A stretch of 64,000 bases of DNA. It comes from Burkholderiales bacterium (GTDB lineage: Bacteria; Pseudomonadota; Gammaproteobacteria; Burkholderiales; SG8-41). Below, in pieces: positions 61,428 to 64,000 of this stretch. Position numbers and translations under genes: made by a program. Location of the stretch: contig JADZGE010000078.1 of the NCBI GenBank assembly GCA_020854035.1, forward strand, positions 26,767 to 90,766, read 5' to 3'. Position 1 is the stretch's first letter. Each line of letters starts with the position of its first letter. The notes beneath the pieces were generated by a model, which was not told the DNA's origin, searched no databases, and saw only the letters and a program-made list of their open reading frames with translations.

Positions 61428-62492
61428 GTGAGCCGGACGATCATGATCATGGCGGGCGGCACGGGTGGGCACATCTTCCCGGCGCTCGCCGTCGCCGACG
61501 AGCTGAAGCGCCGCGGCTGCAATGTCGTGTGGCTCGGCAGCCGCGCGGGAATGGAAGCGCGGCTCGTCGCCCCGCTCGGCTACACCATGGTGTGGATCCG
61601 CTTCGCGGGCGTGCGCGGCAAGGGCTTCGTGCGCCTTCTCACGCTGCCGCTCGAGCTGCTGCTCGCGTTCTGGCAGAGCGCGCGCGCGATTTTCGCGCAC
61701 CGCCCCGACGCGCTGCTCGGGATGGGCGGCTACGTCTCGTTCCCGGGCGGCATGATGGCTGTGCTCTTCAACCGCCCGCTGGCGGTGCACGAGCAGAATT
61801 CCGTGGCCGGGCTCGCCAACCGCGTCCTTGCCAGGGTGGCGGATCGCGTGCTGACCGGCTTCCCCGGTGCGCTCGGCAAGGCCGCGGTCTGGATCGGCAA
61901 CCCCGTGCGCGGCGAGATCGCCGGGCTCGCCGCGCCCGAGGCGCGCTACGCCGCGCGGGCGGGCGGGCTGAGGTTGCTCGTGGTCGGCGGCAGCCAGGGC
62001 GCGCAGGCGCTGAACGACGTGGTGCCCGAGGCGCTGGCGCTGCTGCCCGCCGCGGAGCGCCCGCACGTCACCCATCAGGCGGGCGCCGCGCACGGAGCGG
62101 CGGTGAGCGGGCGCTACCGGGCGCTCGGCGTCGCGGCCGAGGTGATGGAGTTCATCGACGACATCGCGCGACGCTATGCCGATGCCGATCTCATCGTCTG
62201 CCGCGCCGGCGCTTCCACCGTCGCCGAGCTCGCCGCCGCGGGGGTCGCCTCGGTGCTGGTGCCTTACCCGCACGCGGTCGACGACCACCAGACGGGCAAC
62301 GCGCGCTTTCTCGCGGGCCGCGGCGCTGCCCTGCTGGTGCCGCAGGCCGAGTTCACCGCGGCGCGCCTCGCGGAAGCGCTCGCCGGGTTCACGCGCGAGC
62401 GACTGCTCGCGATGGCGCGCTCGGCGCGCGCGGTGGCGAGGCCGGACGCGGCGCGCGCGCTCGCCGAGGCGTGTCTGGAGCTTGCCGGGTGA
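61428..62492 (+). CDS. murG: UDP-GlcNAc:lipid I N-acetylglucosaminyltransferase MurG
   Basis: A 354-residue GT28 glycosyltransferase making lipid II at the inner membrane face. [19 protein letters not shown] is the N-terminal acceptor motif; [39 protein letters not shown] and [20 protein letters not shown] are the remaining signatures. The GTG at 61428 has GGAGGG seven bases upstream. The stop overlaps a short open frame that bridges to murC. Confidence 0.95.
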   Translation: MSRTIMIMAGGTGGHIFPALAVADELKRRGCNVVWLGSRAGMEARLVAPLGYTMVWIRFAGVRGKGFVRLLTLPLELLLAFWQSARAIFAHRPDALLGMGGYVSFPGGMMAVLFNRPLAVHEQNSVAGLANRVLARVADRVLTGFPGALGKAAVWIGNPVRGEIAGLAAPEARYAARAGGLRLLVVGGSQGAQALNDVVPEALALLPAAERPHVTHQAGAAHGAAVSGRYRALGVAAEVMEFIDDIARRYADADLIVCRAGASTVAELAAAGVASVLVPYPHAVDDHQTGNARFLAGRGAALLVPQAEFTAARLAEALAGFTRERLLAMARSARAVARPDAARALAEACLELAG

Positions 62493-62605
62493 ACGAGTTG
62501 AGCGCCGCGAGCAGGGAGCAGGGGCCCCTCCGGGGATGCGACCGGCCGCGAGCGGCGCCGGCCCCCGGGGCGACTGCGCGAGTCATCGTGGACAACGTGC
62601 GATGA
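62489..62605 (+). CDS. Short bridging open frame between murG and murC
   Basis: A 38-codon frame starts at a GTG that overlaps the murG stop (GTGA, 62489-62492) and ends at a TGA that overlaps the murC ATG (ATGA, 62602-62605). The predicted peptide is arginine/proline-rich with no fold. It could keep ribosomes moving between the two genes (translational coupling) rather than make a functional product. It may also be chance, since the GC-rich spacer has few stops. Confidence 0.3.
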   Translation: MNELSAASREQGPLRGCDRPRAAPAPGATARVIVDNVR

Positions 62606-64000
62606 GACACAAGGTGAAGCGCGTGCATTTCGTGGGCATAGGGGGCGCCGGAATGAGCGGCATCGCCGAGGTGCTGATCACGCAGGGCTACGCAGTGAGC
62701 GGGTCCGATCTCGTCGAGAGCGCCGCCACCCGGCGCCTGCGCGAACTCGGCGCGACCCTTAGCGTCGGGCACGCGGCCGCGCACGTGGCGGGCGCCGACG
62801 CGGTCGTGGTTTCGACGGCGGTAGGTGACGGGAATCCCGAGGTGGAGGCTGCCAGGGCGAGCGGCATCCCGGTCGTGCCGCGCGCGCTGATGCTCGCCGA
62901 GCTGATGCGGCTCAAGCAGGGCATCGCGGTGGCCGGCACGCACGGCAAGACGACGACCACGAGTCTCGTCGCGAGCGTGCTCGCCGAGGGCGGTCTCGAT
63001 CCGACGTTCGTGATCGGCGGGCGTCTCGAAGCGGCGGGATCGCACGCCCGCCTGGGCGCGGGTGAATTCATCGTCGCGGAGGCGGACGAGTCGGACGCCT
63101 CGTTCCTCTGCCTGCAGCCGGTGCTGGCGGTCGTCACGAACATCGACGCCGATCACATGGAGACCTACGACCATTCGATGGACCGGCTGCGGCAGGCGTT
63201 CGTCGATTTTCTCCAGCGCCTGCCCTTCTACGGCGTCGCCGTTCTCTGCGCCGACGACGGGAACGTGCGGCGCATCATGCCGCGGGTATCCAAGGCGATC
63301 GTCACCTACGGCCTCGCGGAGGACGCGCGGGTGCGCGGCCGCGACCTCGTCGCCGACGCGGGGCGGATGCACTTTCGAGCCGCCCGCGAGGGCGGGGCGG
63401 ATCTCCCCGTGACGCTCAATCTCCCGGGCGTGCACAACGTGCAGAACGCGCTCGCCGCGATCGCGGTGGGCCTCGAGTTGAACGTACCCGAGGAGCGCAT
63501 CGTGAAGGCGCTCGCGGAGTTCCGCGGCGTGGGCCGGCGTTTCCAGGTGCACGGCAGGGTGCGCCTGCCCGGAGGAGGTGCGTTCACGCTGGTCGACGAC
63601 TACGGCCATCACCCGGCGGAGATGGCCGCGACGCTCGCGGCCGCGCGCGGCGCCTACCCGGGAGCGAGGCTCATGCTCGCGTTTCAGCCGCACCGTTACA
63701 CCCGCACGCGCGACCGCTTCGAGGACTTCGTCGCGGTGCTCTCGAGCGTCGATGCGCTGGTGCTGACCGAGGTCTATCCCGCCGGCGAGGCGCCGATTGT
63801 CGCGGCCGACGGCCGCGCGCTCGCGCGCGCGGTGCGCGTGCAGGGCAGGGTCGAGCCGGTGTTCGTCGAGAAAATCGCGGACATGCCCGCCGCCGTGCTC
63901 GCGGCCGCCTGCGACGGGGACGTGGTGTTGACGATGGGCGCGGGTTCGATCGGCACGGTCGCCCCCCAGCTCGCGAGCCGCCCGCGCAGTGTGAACGGGA
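62602..64000 (+). CDS. murC: UDP-N-acetylmuramate--L-alanine ligase, partial at window edge
   Basis: The first 466 codons of MurC, which adds the first stem-peptide residue. [18 protein letters not shown] is the N-terminal nucleotide-sugar motif, [20 protein letters not shown] the ATP loop, and [28 protein letters not shown] and [14 protein letters not shown] follow in order. Family length is about 460-490, so only the last few residues are missing. The ATG at 62602 overlaps the stop of the bridging frame. Confidence 0.95.
   Translation, partial: MRHKVKRVHFVGIGGAGMSGIAEVLITQGYAVSGSDLVESAATRRLRELGATLSVGHAAAHVAGADAVVVSTAVGDGNPEVEAARASGIPVVPRALMLAELMRLKQGIAVAGTHGKTTTTSLVASVLAEGGLDPTFVIGGRLEAAGSHARLGAGEFIVAEADESDASFLCLQPVLAVVTNIDADHMETYDHSMDRLRQAFVDFLQRLPFYGVAVLCADDGNVRRIMPRVSKAIVTYGLAEDARVRGRDLVADAGRMHFRAAREGGADLPVTLNLPGVHNVQNALAAIAVGLELNVPEERIVKALAEFRGVGRRFQVHGRVRLPGGGAFTLVDDYGHHPAEMAATLAAARGAYPGARLMLAFQPHRYTRTRDRFEDFVAVLSSVDALVLTEVYPAGEAPIVAADGRALARAVRVQGRVEPVFVEKIADMPAAVLAAACDGDVVLTMGAGSIGTVAPQLASRPRSVNG

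Overview
The window is GC-rich, densely packed DNA that reads as a betaproteobacterium, most likely of the Burkholderiales or a close relative. That is an inference from three things. One is a complete-looking division and cell-wall (dcw) operon in the order mraZ, rsmH, ftsL, ftsI, murE, murF, mraY, murD, ftsW, murG, murC. The second is the housekeeping blocks birA, coaX, SPOR protein, rfaE2 and lpoA, yraN, SIS protein, BON protein beside rsmI, pyrC and rnpB. The third is six separate genes for Bug-type tripartite tricarboxylate transporter binding proteins, an expansion typical of that group. I saw no rRNA, tRNA, CRISPR array, intact insertion sequence or prophage.

Positions 1-13600 are an accessory catabolic region: binding proteins, a RidA-like protein, a CoxG-like protein, alpha/beta hydrolases, a gamma-glutamyltransferase, a glutathione transferase, a histidinol-dehydrogenase-family enzyme and an M64 peptidase. 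Remnants of at least three deleted genes lie among them. Positions 13600-14560 hold no supported gene but carry a cluster of dispersed repeats and a long palindrome. Positions 14561-34910 mix translation factors of the ABC-F type (EttA and a YheS-like protein), an amidase, a ketosteroid-dehydrogenase-like flavoprotein, transporters, an acyltransferase-transporter fusion, a YeeE/YedE sulfur transporter pair, a membrane protein with cysteine-rich repeats, and more gene fragments.

Positions 35000-50760 are mostly core genes: glnS, a small signalling operon (soluble kinase plus two single-domain receivers), birA, coaX, heptose and envelope genes, rsmI, pyrC, chaC and the RNase P RNA. Positions 50800-64000 are the dcw operon, preceded by an AT-rich leader, a consensus-like promoter and a clear three-box MraZ operator. 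The final gene, murC, runs off the window.

The most unusual signal is a set of short repeat families that sit at gene ends, mostly as imperfect inverted repeats. Several contain or touch the stop codons of flanking genes, and two copies lie inside the dcw operon. Another family is present as two in-frame palindromic units inside glnS, adding about 50 residues to an essential tRNA synthetase. A further pair are near-perfect hairpins starting with GGAATTCG directly at stop codons. Several genes survive only as heads, tails or cores, which points to ongoing deletion in the accessory parts.
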